A stretch of 64,000 nt of DNA from Schizophyllum amplum (taxonomy: Eukaryota > Basidiomycota > Agaricomycetes > Agaricales > Schizophyllaceae), in NCBI GenBank assembly GCA_007026445.1, contig VDMD01000012.1, forward strand, positions 372,001 to 436,000, in the 5' to 3' direction. This document shows, piece by piece, positions 53,832 through 64,000 of the stretch. The notes under the pieces were generated by a model. It saw only the letters and a list, made by a program, of their open reading frames with translations, was not told the DNA's origin and did not search any database. Every line of letters begins with the position of its first letter. Position 1 is the stretch's first letter. Both the position numbers and the translations under genes were made by a program.

Positions 53832-54916
53832 GGCGTACGATATCGCGAACGGCAGGATTTGCGAAAGGAAGACGAAAGTGCGGGGCGAAAGGTGGCTGCA
53901 CTCGCCGCAAATCCTGCGCTTTAAAGGTCGCGGATCGCCAGAAGTATCAATGAGGTCAGTGAGTCCGGTCCGCGCCTTCTTGAACGGGTCGCCGAACGAC
54001 TCGGGTTCCTTGCGGGGGTGCCTTTTGGAGTCTCGCTACATGACGGCAATTCAGATGCGCGCAACCTCGACGGTCATCTTCCGCTTCGTGCTTGGGTTGA
54101 ATGGCGTTTACGGCTACTTCCGCACTTGACATGCACGAGCTCGCAAGGCGTCTGATCCTGCATGCATTCCTGCTGTCAAGATAAGTCGCCTCTGCAGGAT
54201 CAGACGCCTCCCACCGCGCTGAGAAGGAAGGCAACTTACTATGCAGATATCTCAGCAGGGAGAAAGCATAACGTTGAACCCTCGAGTGAAGCCGGCCTTG
54301 ACCTCACAAACATAGATGCTTGTACAACTCCGTCCGAACCGCCTGAAATGGACGCGTTAGTGCTTACCTGCTCAAAATGTGGCCAGAAGGTGCACGTACG
54401 TCTGAAATTGGGAGTGGACTTCACGCGAGGGTGCGCAAAAGCATGCTGTGCTGACAAGCGCGTGGTCAACTTGGTCTGCTTCCGCTATGGAGTGGCAGCG
54501 GGCAACACGTCCAGCGAGTACCTGGCCTCCGTCCCAACTCCAACCTGAAAGTAACCGAGCATCATGTGTCAGACATGGGATACAATACCGAGATCCACGG
54601 AAGCGTTCATGCGTGCCGCGCGTGTTTCCGATGAATGCTCGAAGTAGTGAGTACGCTTGAAAATCACCGAATCGACATGCCACGCTGTCCGAGCCAAGCT
54701 GAACCATGTCGATGAAGAGGAACACGCGGCCTCTAAACCGGCGTTCGCCAACATGATGGTCGCCGGTCGTTGTTGTGTTGATGTGGGACAAATGAAGCTG
54801 CACGCACGAGAACTATAGGCACCGACATCGTGAAGCGACATGCTCAGACATCACTGCAAGACCGTGTGCCCCTATACACATTTGCGTACGACAACATATG
54901 ATTGGGCGGCGCGCGC
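53832..54916. other. Intergenic region with one weak open frame
   Basis: No confident gene. The plus-strand frame 54162-54548 contains LTCSKCGQKVH with a GTACGT donor-like site right after it, which could be a zinc-binding exon of an orphan. The overlapping minus-strand frames are equally long and no partner exon was identified. Confidence 0.35.
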
Positions 54917-56818
54917 CTACACAGGCCTACACTCCCTGCCACTAGCCGCTGGGAGTGTTCCTGTCCAAGAACCCGCTCGCGTCCGAGATTTTGGGCAAGC
55001 GAAGGATAGAAGCAGGACGTGGTATTCTTGTCGCCGATCTGACGTTAGGAAGGGGTAGCTGGCTGTCGTCGAGATTCTGCGCCGAAGGCGAGATGTTGAC
55101 CTGGGTTCGACTTGGTCGACGCTTGGGGGCATCTGAGGCGCCGGCTTTGACGTTGCGTCGGTAGCAAATGTGACTGAGGTGCGGCGTCCTCTTGCGGATG
55201 CCACCGACACCGACGATCGGCGTGACGAAGAGGACTTATGAAGACTGGCCGACGTTGTCAGCAGAGCAGCGTGTTGTCCGTGCGTCGTAGCGAAAGGAAT
55301 CGACATGAGTATGCGATCGTCTGCCGATGCTTCCTTGCTGACGAGGGAAGGACCATCAGAGAGAACGTCTTGGACAGTGCCGATGGCGATGGACCCGTCT
55401 GATGCGCCCGCGATCACCTGCTGGGAGTACGTGGCCTGAGATGCATTGTCGGCGTGGTCTAGCCCGGGACGCATCGCTCGTGTCTCCTGATGATGTATCA
55501 TTCATGGATGTTCAGTGACTGACAGAAGCGGGCTCACTTCTTTCGAAATCATGATACTTTCCGGACGGTAAACCTGAGGATCGGAAGATCGGACTCCTAG
55601 GACTGGTTCCTTATTCACACCGCGAAGATCTCCAGTGGCGAGACCTAGACGGAAGATAGTTTAGTAACGAAGCAAATCATGGTGATACAAGCTCACCGTG
55701 GATGCTGGCGGCATCGTATCCGGCGATGCTGACGCTGCGTCTGTCTCACAGAGCGAGCCCATCGCCGTAGGCATTTCCGTCGAGTTAAGGCTCCAGCGCG
55801 GCGGCATACTGCCTTCTCGGTATCGACTGAGAAGCGAGTCCACAGCGAACTGGCGTGAATTACTGAGTGACATGCATCCCAACGAAGAGACGTTCGAAGC
55901 AGAGGGCGTCACGGATTGGTCGCCGCTTTCCCTGGCGATATCACGCCAGACCTTCATCATCCTGTGTTCCCGCTCTGCGTCGCTGATGGCCTGCCTCTTG
56001 AAGCGGTCGATAGCCTGATAGTCGCTTGTCTGGCGTGGTCCGGTGACAGGCGGTAGGATCTTGTGCCACATATCGAGGCTGTTCCGGATTGCCAGCTGTA
56101 TACGGGTCGCCAGTGCAACTTCGGCTTCGAGGTCGTATGTCGTTACAGCGTTATAGGCGCTGGCCAGGATCGTGTCGTGGCAAGCAACACGCAGCATGCG
56201 GTCGCATAGAGTGTGGAGCGCTGCCTCGCGCTTCTCGAATATCTCGATCTGGCGGCAGCCAAAGTCTATGCGAAGCTCGCTGTCCGCCCTTGCAATTTTC
56301 TGTTCCTCGTCCAAGTCGAGTCTTGCACGCTCCAAATTTTCGACAGCGACAGTGAAGGCTTGATGATTCTTCTCGAGAACTTCCTTTTCCGCCTCAAGAG
56401 ACGCTAGACGATGTTGCAGATCGAGGAAGGTGTTTTGGGTGACCGGGGGTGCGAGAGACGATTGCGCAGAGCCGGAGGGCAGGAAGACGAGCGGTGTCGG
56501 TTCATCTAGTCTTGGCGTGCGTTTGTGCCGCATGGCGGAAGATGTAGACCCGCTCACGCCATTGTCGACATCGGGCGTGCAGACTTCAGGCAGAGGGGAA
56601 GCTGTAAACGGAGGTATCGACAGGGCGGCAGAAGGCGCGACTTCAAGCTCCAGCAGCGGAGAAGGTCGGGATCGGACGATAGGAAGAGATGTTGGACGCG
56701 TCCTGTCATGTTGAAGTCCAGCTGGAGGACGGCGCGCATAGCCAGTCGGGTCGGATTGAGGGCGCTTCTTGCCCGCTATTCGCCGAGAAAAGCGCTTCAG
56801 CCTCTTGAGTATGTTCAT
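54917..56818 (-). CDS. Uncharacterised coiled-coil protein with basic amphipathic N-terminus
   Basis: The ATG at 56818 gives MNILKRLKRFSRRIAGKKRP, a strongly basic amphipathic start that could bind membrane or nucleic acid. A Pro/Ser-rich disordered stretch of ~110 residues follows, then a coiled coil (FLDLQHRLASLEAEKEVLEK, FTVAVENLERARLDLDEEQK, EIFEKREAALHTLCDRMLRV) and a helical segment with YNAVTTYDLEAEVALATRIQ and ATRIQLAIRNSLDMWHKILP. After an intron near 55650-55695 come ESIMISKE and a Ser/Arg-rich tail (SSRRSSVSVASARGRRTS). The intron phase here does not join cleanly, so an indel or misjudged donor is possible and the 3' end is approximate. It lies just downstream of, and in the same orientation as, the NLR gene. 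No family recognised. Confidence 0.6.
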
Positions 56819-57185
56819 GCTGTTCCAGAGCGGCGAGGAGTGCACTTAATGCAAGCAGCGACGTGGTTCAGAGCAAGCAGCGCGTGAGAAATGATCAGGA
56901 TCATTTGCCACACGTTTTACGCGACACGCGACTTATCCAAATATGGATGGTGTTGTACTCGTAACTCTTCCCATGCCCCGGCGATCACTATGACTTGTCC
57001 AAAACCCCCTCGACGACACATCATCTATATGGTGCATTCATGTACGGTGGAGAATTGATAACAACAGCATATTACTGAGCATACTCATGGAACTCCGTGA
57101 CGAGTGTTGTTCCTTCTGCTTGAAGCTTCTGCATGCATCGTATCTGTTCGCATCGCATATGCTTGGCCTTCCGGCTATGAAGTGC
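56819..57185. other. Spacer between coiled-coil gene and NLR 3' end
   Basis: 367 nt, AT-richer than the flanking genes. It is probably the 3' UTR of the NLR and promoter of the coiled-coil gene. Nothing else seen. Confidence 0.4.
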
Positions 57186-60100
57186 CTATGCCAGTGTCAT
57201 GGTACAGCGTATAGTTTTGTTCAAGTCATACTCACCTATTGGCATCGTCGGAGGAGCAAGCAAAGGTCGCTGTTCGTCACCGAGACTTGCGAGAAATCGA
57301 ACGACAGAATCTCTTTCTGGTGAGGGATGCTTTTTACCACCGCGACAGGCGTCACGAAGTACGCTCTCAAGTCGTCCGTGCTGTAGGTCAGCCGCGGCAT
57401 CGCGCCTCAGAAGCAGCTGAACGATTGCGAGAGAGCCATGATATGCGGCGGCATGCAGCGCAGTGGCGAATGAGCCACAGATGGCGTTTGGATCTGCGCC
57501 AGCATCGAGCAGGATGTGGCAAATCGACACACGCTTTCCGGCCACTGCCGCGTACAGAGGGCTTCCGAAGAACTCCCCCAACGCGTTCGCATCCGCACCT
57601 ACCCGAAGAAGCGTGCGGGCGATTTCTTCTGCGTCGCCCTCGTCGTCGAGGATACTGGGAGCACCTCGTTCTCTCCACACAGCAAGCTGCTGACGTACCA
57701 AGCTTGTCACGTCATGGTCAAAGGCAGATATGCGCGCCATGTAATGCGGCCCGCGCACGAATGCATAACCGCTACGCTCGAGCTCGCTGCCCTGCACCAA
57801 CAGCTGGAAAGCCTCTGCCCCAGGTCCCTCCTTCTGCAGAAGAGTGCGGCATACGAGAACACCCTTATCGGAGTCCCAAGAGTCTACAAGGAACCTGCGC
57901 TGCAGCTCGGCTAGCTTCAGACGGGCTACGCTGCGGGGGGTCGGACCGGCGTATGCAGCTGCATGCAACGCCGTTCCGTAGCGACCGCCTCTAGTATTCG
58001 GATTGGCACCGTGCTGGAGTAACATACGGACCAGTGACAGAGATCCTCGTCGCGCGGCAGCCTGCAGTGCGGTCCCGTATTTTCCTGCGACGCCGTTGAC
58101 GTTGACTCCATACGCAGGCTGAAGCAACAGCCGCACGACGTCCTCAGACCCCTGATACGCAGCGGTCTGCAGGACGGTCCCGTAAAGCCCGCCTTCCGTA
58201 TCGACCTTGGCGCCACGTTCGAGGAGCATGGCCATCACGGCGTCGTCGCCCTTTCGAGCTGCAGCTTGCAACGCAGTACCAAAGACATCATCTGTTGCGT
58301 TGATTGAGGCCCCTCGACTGAGGAGAAGGTCGATAATCGGAAGTTCGCCACGGAATGCAGCTGCCTGGAGGGGGCCACCACATTCGCCGTCATGCGCGTT
58401 GACGTCGGTCCCCATGTTGTCCAGCAGGAGTGCTATCATTGTCGGTCCAGAGACACTGACAGCCGCCACCAGCGCGCTGCCCATCTCGTCGGGCGCCGCG
58501 TTGACATCAGCACCACTGTCTAGCAGGCGCTTCACCAGGGACGTGGCTCCATCAACAACAGCAACACGAAGAAGTATGTTCTTGTCCGCACGCGAATTCT
58601 GCAGGAAATCGTCTACCACGGCACAGTGCTCGTCCAGCTTGACAACCGCATGATATATCGGCGGAAGGTAGGGCGATGACGCTGGGTGGTACGGGCGGCC
58701 TCCGACGTTCAGCTTCGCCCATGCTATCGCGGCGCGATTGTCGGGTTTGAGAAGGTCCAATATGCCCTGCTTCATCGCAGACGATGCACCAGAAGCATTT
58801 CCGCCGGCGTGCTTCGTCCAGAAAAGGGAAGCATAGAGAGCCAGCGGGTACTGTTGCACGATCTCTTGGAGATGCGTGTGGGGGTGAAGCTCGCTGAACT
58901 GCGCGAGATAGCCCAAGCACACCGCCGTAATTGTCCTGTCTGCCTGCCGCTCCGTGATTCGGAATATTGAGGGTGCTCGTGTCAACAGATAGTCCTTGAC
59001 TGATGAGTGCGCCAGGCTGACATGATTTGCGGTGAACGACTCGGTGACGAGGTTGGGGCACAGGCGCAAAATTTCGGAAGGATCCTGGAGTTGGAGTTTG
59101 TTGTCCCGATCGAATGTGGGAAGATGATCTTCGTCGTGCTCGTCGTAATCTTCTGTCATAGCAAGGAAGTCAACGATTTCCTCGACTCGTAGCGGGCGGT
59201 ATGCGAATGCAAGGAAGAGCAGCATATTCCGTGCATAGGCAACATGGGAATCCGGTATTGCCTCCAATATACGGCCATAGGTCTCGTCCAGCGATCGGGG
59301 AAGCGCGCCAAGCGCCCTCTTAAGCTGCTTCGGAGTCATACACTGCTCCAGTACGCTTATTTGACAGGCAACCCAGCGAAACCTGAGCAGAGATTGTAAG
59401 CTGGCGGCAGAGATGAACGCAGTAAGATCGACGAACATGCCGCCAGCCTCGTCCACGAGCCTGGTACGGATATGCTCGCGGTCGACCTCGGACCATTTGC
59501 GAAAGTTTGCATTCTCGATGGCCTTGTCGATAAAGGTGACGATGTCGCGATTCCCCGGGCACCTGTGCAGCTCGTCGCATGGCAGCGCGATCTTCTGGAG
59601 CGTGTCCCTGAAGTCACCTTCTGGGCGGCAAGCGACCATTAGATGGACGTTTGGCTCGTCGTTGAGGAAGCAGATGAGATTCAGTACGCCACGGAGCTCC
59701 TTGGCCAAGCAGCCGTCAGGAGAATCGATGACAATGAAGACACCATTGAAGGTACGAAGGACGTCGCGTAAGGCGACAAGTGGATCCGAGTTGTGGGATA
59801 TCGGTCGTCGATTGGCATATAGCGATCGCAGGGCGTGCGGAATCATTGTCGACTGTTGTAGGAGTTGGGAAAGGAGAGCGCTGATGAGACCCGATCTGGT
59901 TCGCTTCTCCTCAGTCTCAAGGTCGACGTAGAAGTAAGCCACGGCCATGCCGTCCTTCTGCACCTGCTTGCCCAGTAGGTTTTCGAGCACGATGGAGCTA
60001 TATCCCGTGATAATGGTCATGAATACAGGCCTGCATCTCGTAATGCAAACGTACCACAGGACTGTCTTCCCGGAGCCAACTGATTTACCGAAGACAACAT

Positions 60101-61532
60101 TAGTGGTTGGATGGGCGTAAGGATACTATACACGCACTTTTGCCCTTGATCCATAAGAGCGGGCCAGGTTTCTCGAGCCAACCTTTATAGGCGCTACTTT
60201 CGATGAACCACTTTCCAGAGTCTTCGCAACCCTTTCGGGACGCGAGAGCCGCAGTATGATTGCTGGCCACATTCGCGGCATCGAGCCAAGCCAAAATTTC
60301 CGAACGAAGGTTTTCTAAAGAGCGCAATTAGATCTTTTAGAAGCCTTGCGGGTGCCGCAACATTACCTTCGTTCCGGTCTTGCATGTCCTGTCGCATGTC
60401 GTCGAAGCCACGGCTTACGTTCAACAAGCCCCCTTGCAGGCCTTGAACACCTTCATTGAGGACGATCGCGGAACCGTCGAGGCGTTGTATGGTCTTCTCC
60501 ACTCGCTCTATACCGACTAGAGTATCGGACGAGGCGGTGCTCGCATTGCTGATATCGCGACTCATGGCGGCGAGTATCCGGCTTTTCCGCACAGCATCGG
60601 CCTCGATGTCCTTTAATGTAGCATTGATCTCGGCGACGTTAATGGCTGAAGAGATGAGACGATTCGTCTGATAGACCACATGAGCGGGCTAAGAGTGGCG
60701 AAGAAAGTAGGATACATACACAGAAAAGAAGCTGCACAGCGCCCAAGCGGCGATTGAGCCGGTCCAAAGTTGCCAGGATTTCTTCCCTATTCCAGACTGT
60801 ATGTGATTGCGATTTCCACCCGTCTTGGTTCCCCACTAAAGAGGCACAAGCGGTATGGACGTCCACGAGAACGCTGTGATTACGATCAGAATACTAAGCG
60901 TAAGCGATGAGCAAGCCTCTTTACCCGTAGAAGACCTCAAGATCCTTCTTGAGCTCAAGCATATGATGATCATCCTCATGCCACGACCTCTTGACTTTCT
61001 TGAGACCCTCGAATATCGTGACAGCGACCATGCCAACTTGGTCCATGAGCTCTCGCTGACGGTCAAGGTTTTCCCGGCATTGCTGTCCAGCGCGTGAGCA
61101 TTTCAAGGAATACAGTCAAGATAATCATACCTCTTTAATCTCGATGATACGAAGAACGATTCCGGCCACGCCTTTCACATACGGGACTTCTTTGAACAGC
61201 TCTGTTACCTCCTGGGCAAGTTTTGCAGCCGTGCCGATGAAGGAGGTCTTCCCAGAAGCTTGCAAGGTGAGGGCGCCTGACATGAATGTCGCGATTGAGT
61301 GAGAGGACCTGGTGTCTGGCGTAAGCAGAGGACTGGTCTGCGACGACGGCATAAGGGGACTAGGGGTGCGAGTGGACTCTGGCGAGGGCGAGGGCGCTAG
61401 CGAGGAGCTTGCGCTTCGTTCCTGCCCAGAGCTACTTGATCGGCGGCTGCGCGTCAGACTCGAGATCCTCAAATGGGTCAGGGAAGACATTGTCAGCCGG
61501 GAAGGCGAGGGCTGCGTGCTCCTCTCAGGCAT
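57186..61532 (-). CDS. NLR/STAND protein: MLKL-like helical N-terminus, NACHT NTPase, ankyrin repeats
   Basis: About 1,300 residues. Start at 61532 (61490 also possible). A Ser/Pro-rich leader is followed by TAAKLAQEVTELFKEVPYVK, GVAGIVLRIIEIKE, CRENLDRQRELMDQVGMVAV, TIFEGLKKVKRSWHE and LKKDLEVFYG over four short exons, resembling the four-helix MLKL/HeLo-type domain of basidiomycete NLRs. A helical linker (LKDIEADAVRKSRILAAMSR) leads to LLWIKGK, an intron, then IGSGKTVL (P-loop GKIGSGKT). The single 944-codon frame from 60020 contains the Walker B region VFIVIDSPDGC, where the usual Asp-Glu is Asp-Gly; the GGMFVDLTAFISAASLQSLL segment; and a winged-helix-like LPRSLDETYGRILEAIPDSH. About ten ankyrin repeats (GTALQAAARKGDDAVMAMLL, YGTALHAAAYAG and others) are interrupted by a ~110-residue insert. 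Known family role: ligand sensing and regulated cell death. Confidence 0.88.
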
Positions 61533-62141
61533 TGTACTGGGAGATGGCAAGAAGGGATGGTGTAGACGATGATGTGAGAGCGCTTGACCAGGGCACTGCT
61601 CGCACCGCCGTACACTTCGGCCTGATGCCGTCGAAGGTCACGCAGCGTCGTGAATTGAGCGGCGCATGGCCGCCCCCAAGGTCTGAGACGCGACCGAGAG
61701 CGGTAGGCGAAGGATGAGATGAGATTCAAAGGACAATGCACTTCATATTGCGTTGGCGCTGGTGGGAAGCCGATAGTAAGATATCGTAGGGATGATGATG
61801 GTTCGGATTCAAGAGTTACTTGGGATGAGGCGCGCGGCGCTTCGCGGGACAAGGGCCGGTCTGACCGAACCGGACTCTCGTCAATCGTCCCCGTTTATTC
61901 TGCTCGAGTGAGTCGTTCATTCATCGCTTCCTTCGTTCATCCCGCTTCCACAAAATGCATCCAGTCTGCCTACCGAATATGATGACTGTATCCCATGTGC
62001 CAGGCTGCTGCGATCAGGACTGTATACACCTCGCCGAGGCTGTTCGTGTGCCCGGCAGGTAGTAGCGCATCGCCTTTGATTCAACTGACGATAAGTATCT
62101 GAACTCTCTGTGAACTTACTAGCAGCTTGTCCAGACCAACC
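61533..62141. promoter_or_regulatory. Shared spacer between the divergent NLR and CaaX-type genes
   Basis: 609 nt between two start codons on opposite strands, so it should carry both promoters. It contains short T/C-rich stretches, for example near 61905-61945. No defined site was recognised. Confidence 0.4.
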
Positions 62142-63479
62142 ATGATCGTCAGCAACAACAACGACAAGTCGCCCTCTCCGGAGGCGGACGACATACCCGC
62201 TGAGGCACCCCCCTCCTACGACGCGGTGGCGTCCTCCAGCTCTCAATCCCATGTTTCTCCCACATCTGAGAAGTCTTCGACGCCTACAGCCGGCCCATCA
62301 GATTCCAAGTCCACAGCCCTCCATTTTCCACCAAACCCCCACTCCCTCAGCTCCTCCTCGCCCTCCTCATCTCGCTCTGGATATACATCCCCATGGTTTG
62401 GACTCATCCCATCGAAGACCGCCCGAGAAGTGCGCGCGACAATCATGGCACTTATCCAGGACATCATCGTCCAACAGTCCTCCCCCGAAGCGTCCCGCGG
62501 CATCATCGAATCCTGCGCCGAGTCGTGCAGAACCCACGGTCTTCCCCTCCACGCTATCCTTCAAGAGCGCTACATGGAAGGCCACACCCCGCTCTACTGG
62601 GCCATCGTGAAGCGTGCGGAGGCCCAGGATCAAGCCGACAAAGATGCAGCCGCCGCCGCCACGGACGACCCGGGCGACATTCCCATGGTCCTGCTAGCGC
62701 TTGCCGCGCCACTGTCGGCGGACACTATAACGGACCTGCGCCGCGCGTGCGTCGTGTTCTCTGATAATACACTGTTCCAGCGACTCCGTCTGGCGCCCGA
62801 GTTTGCGAGTGTGAGCGGCACGGACCAGATTCTGCTCGGCGACGCGATGATACCAGACAGCGTCGTCGTGGCAGACGTGACCGGCGGCGAGGGCGCGTTC
62901 ATCGCGCACATCCGGATACCCAAGTTCCAAAGACGAATGCGCATATCAAGTTCAGTCGTGCTGGAATACATCGCTCTTGGTGTGTATTTCTCCATTATAA
63001 TCCACAAGTCCACGCTGAACGGCTCCCAGGGCGGATATGGCGGCTAGCTTTCCTCGTCACAGCACAAAACGTTGGACGTCGGCATCCATCACGCCCTGGA
63101 TCCTGGTGCATCTCGCTCAGCCTCATGGACAACAGCCCACCAACGTACTTCAATGGCAGATTGATAATCCCAGACGCAAGGCGTGCCGCGGATGTCAAGC
63201 CCAAGGCAGACCTGTCCATCCCCTTGAAGAGTGAGCAGGAACTGGCCCCCATGCAACGGCACCGAAAGCGCCAGTGGAATGACGAGCTGCTGGTCGAGCT
63301 CGAGGGTGGGGCGAGCAGTCTGCAATTTACGTGCGTTTGCGGTCGTTTCCGTCGGTCGAGCTGCAAAGCTAACTCTCCCATCTAGTGGTAGTCCGTACGT
63401 TCACGAGGACGATACGCTTTTCGCACGACTTGAGGGGAAGCTAGCCAAGCCAGACGACACTGAGTGCATCATTTGTTGA
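62142..63479 (+). CDS. Uncharacterised protein with PPSY motif and C-terminal CaaX-like box
   Basis: The ATG at 62142 gives MIVSNNNDKSPSPEADDIPA, then EAPPSYDAV and a long Ser-rich disordered region to about residue 85. A folded part begins SPWFGLIPSKTAREVRATIM, with IESCAESCRTHGLPLHAILQ and EGHTPLYWAIVKRAEAQ (ankyrin-like), then VVLEYIALG at a donor near 62980. The later exon reads MDNSPPTYFNGRLIIPDARR, DLSIPLKSEQELAPMQRHRK and QWNDELLVELEGGASSLQF, beta-rich. The last exon reads GSPYVHEDDTLFARLEGKLA and ends TECIIC at the stop, a C-a-a-X pattern with X = Cys. Prenylation and membrane attachment are inferred. The exon join at about 62985-63080 is uncertain. It sits head-to-head with the NLR. 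Confidence 0.68.
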
Positions 63480-63684
63480 GAGGGGCAACAATACTTAGAT
63501 AGATTGTATTTCTATGCGACAACACTTCCAGACAGCCTCAGCCAACCAGGGCCGTTTTGTACGATAAGTAGTAGAGTAGGACGCTGTATACACGAAAGCA
63601 AGAAACAGATACACCAAGAAAGCAAACGACAGAAACCAAGAGTGCGAGAGCGGAGGTACATGTGAGGCAGCCGAAAGATAGGGA

Positions 63685-64000
63685 TCAGAAGAAGTTATTC
63701 CCCGTGAAGAGAACCTCTTCACGCCGCTCCGTCAGATTGCGGCGTACAAAGAGGGCGAAATCCTGCAGCATTTGCGTGAGTAAGAAGCGGCGGTGCCAGA
63801 TTATTCGCAGACGCACGATGATACGGCTTTCGAGCTCGTTGACCCCAAGGAAATCCACGTCACACAAAGCTGCGTCGATGTCGGCGATGCGCTGCGTCAG
63901 CCTGTCCGCGCGTTCCGTACGGCTGAGATTCTCCCAGCCGTGTGGGTTGTTCGTGAGGACGGGGTAGAGGTACTCGGGGAAGGGGGCTGCGCTCGTGTAT
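63685..64000 (-). CDS. Truncated orphan gene, paralog of the small protein at 24972-25731
   Basis: Only the C-terminal part is in the window. Exon: TSAAPFPEYLYPVLTNNPHG, WENLSRTERADRLTQRIADI, DAALCDVDFLGVNELESRII, then a 51-nt intron at about 63760-63810 (GTGCGT...CTGCAG), and DFALFVRRNLTERREEVLFT ending GNNFF. It matches the gene at 24972 in RTER/HTER, RIADIDAA, NxLExRxx and DFxLFVRRxLxExRE, with the last intron at the same codon. The 5' part lies beyond the right edge. Family unknown. Confidence 0.7.
   Translation of the reverse strand, partial: YTSAAPFPEYLYPVLTNNPHGWENLSRTERADRLTQRIADIDAALCDVDFLGVNELESRIIVRLRIIWHRRFLLTQMLQDFALFVRRNLTERREEVLFTGNNFF

Noticed and set aside
57239..57994. 251-codon plus-strand open frame
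   Set aside because: Antisense to the NLR ankyrin repeats; a His/Arg-rich composition typical of shadows.

Overview
The window is eukaryotic nuclear DNA from a fungus, most likely a basidiomycete of the Agaricomycetes. This is inferred from densely packed, intron-rich genes with introns of about 50 nt (donor usually GTGCGT or GTACGT), GC-rich coding sequence, a NACHT-ankyrin NLR, and several orphan genes beside clear fungal housekeeping genes. No mobile element, CRISPR array or complete transposon was recognised.

Layout from the left. 1-837: 3'-truncated GID4 degron receptor. 2.8-9.4 kb: two tandem DHA2-type MFS drug transporters. 10.1-17.1 kb: housekeeping block with Ran GTPase, an unrecognised gene, FRG1, ribosomal protein L26 and V-ATPase subunit D. 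18.1-21.9 kb: a low-complexity nuclear-type protein and a JmjC protein. 21.9-25.0 kb: gene-poor. 25.0-32.8 kb (plus strand): an orphan PPSY protein, a Zip3/RNF212-like RING protein, a LEA2-domain membrane protein and a Zn2Cys6 transcription factor. 32.9-42.4 kb: ARO8-like aminotransferase, SET-MYND methyltransferase, DUF726/TMCO4 hydrolase, OGG1 glycosylase and an acidic orphan. 42.6 kb: intron-containing tRNA-Gln(UUG). 43.0-51.0 kb: NPR2 (GATOR1/SEACIT), UBA3 (NEDD8 E1), RCL1 (18S processing), MET8 (siroheme) and the splicing factor SLT11/RBM22. 51.0-53.1 kb: gene-poor with short repeats. 53.1-64.0 kb: accessory region with an orphan, a coiled-coil protein, an NLR, a head-to-head protein ending in a CaaX-like box, and a truncated gene that is a paralog of the orphan at 25 kb.

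Three points deserve attention. (1) The NLR locus: an N-terminal helical segment resembling the MLKL/HeLo-type bundles of basidiomycete NLRs, a P-loop, an atypical Walker B and a long ankyrin array, next to a basic coiled-coil protein and a divergently transcribed CaaX-type protein. (2) Promoter patterns: an identical TCACGTGAC 420-422 nt upstream of both tandem MFS start codons, and four TGACTC (Gcn4/Cpc1-like) cores upstream of the ARO8-like gene. (3) At least a dozen single-base reading-frame breaks in conserved genes (RPL26, JmjC, NPR2, RCL1, MET8, SLT11 and one orphan), almost all explained by one base missing from a homopolymer. This points to systematic indel error in the assembly rather than gene decay, so automated models of these genes will be wrong.

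Exon boundaries were read by eye from splice signals and reading-frame continuity. Terminal coordinates of recognised genes are firm where a start and stop codon could be seen; internal exon edges are approximate.
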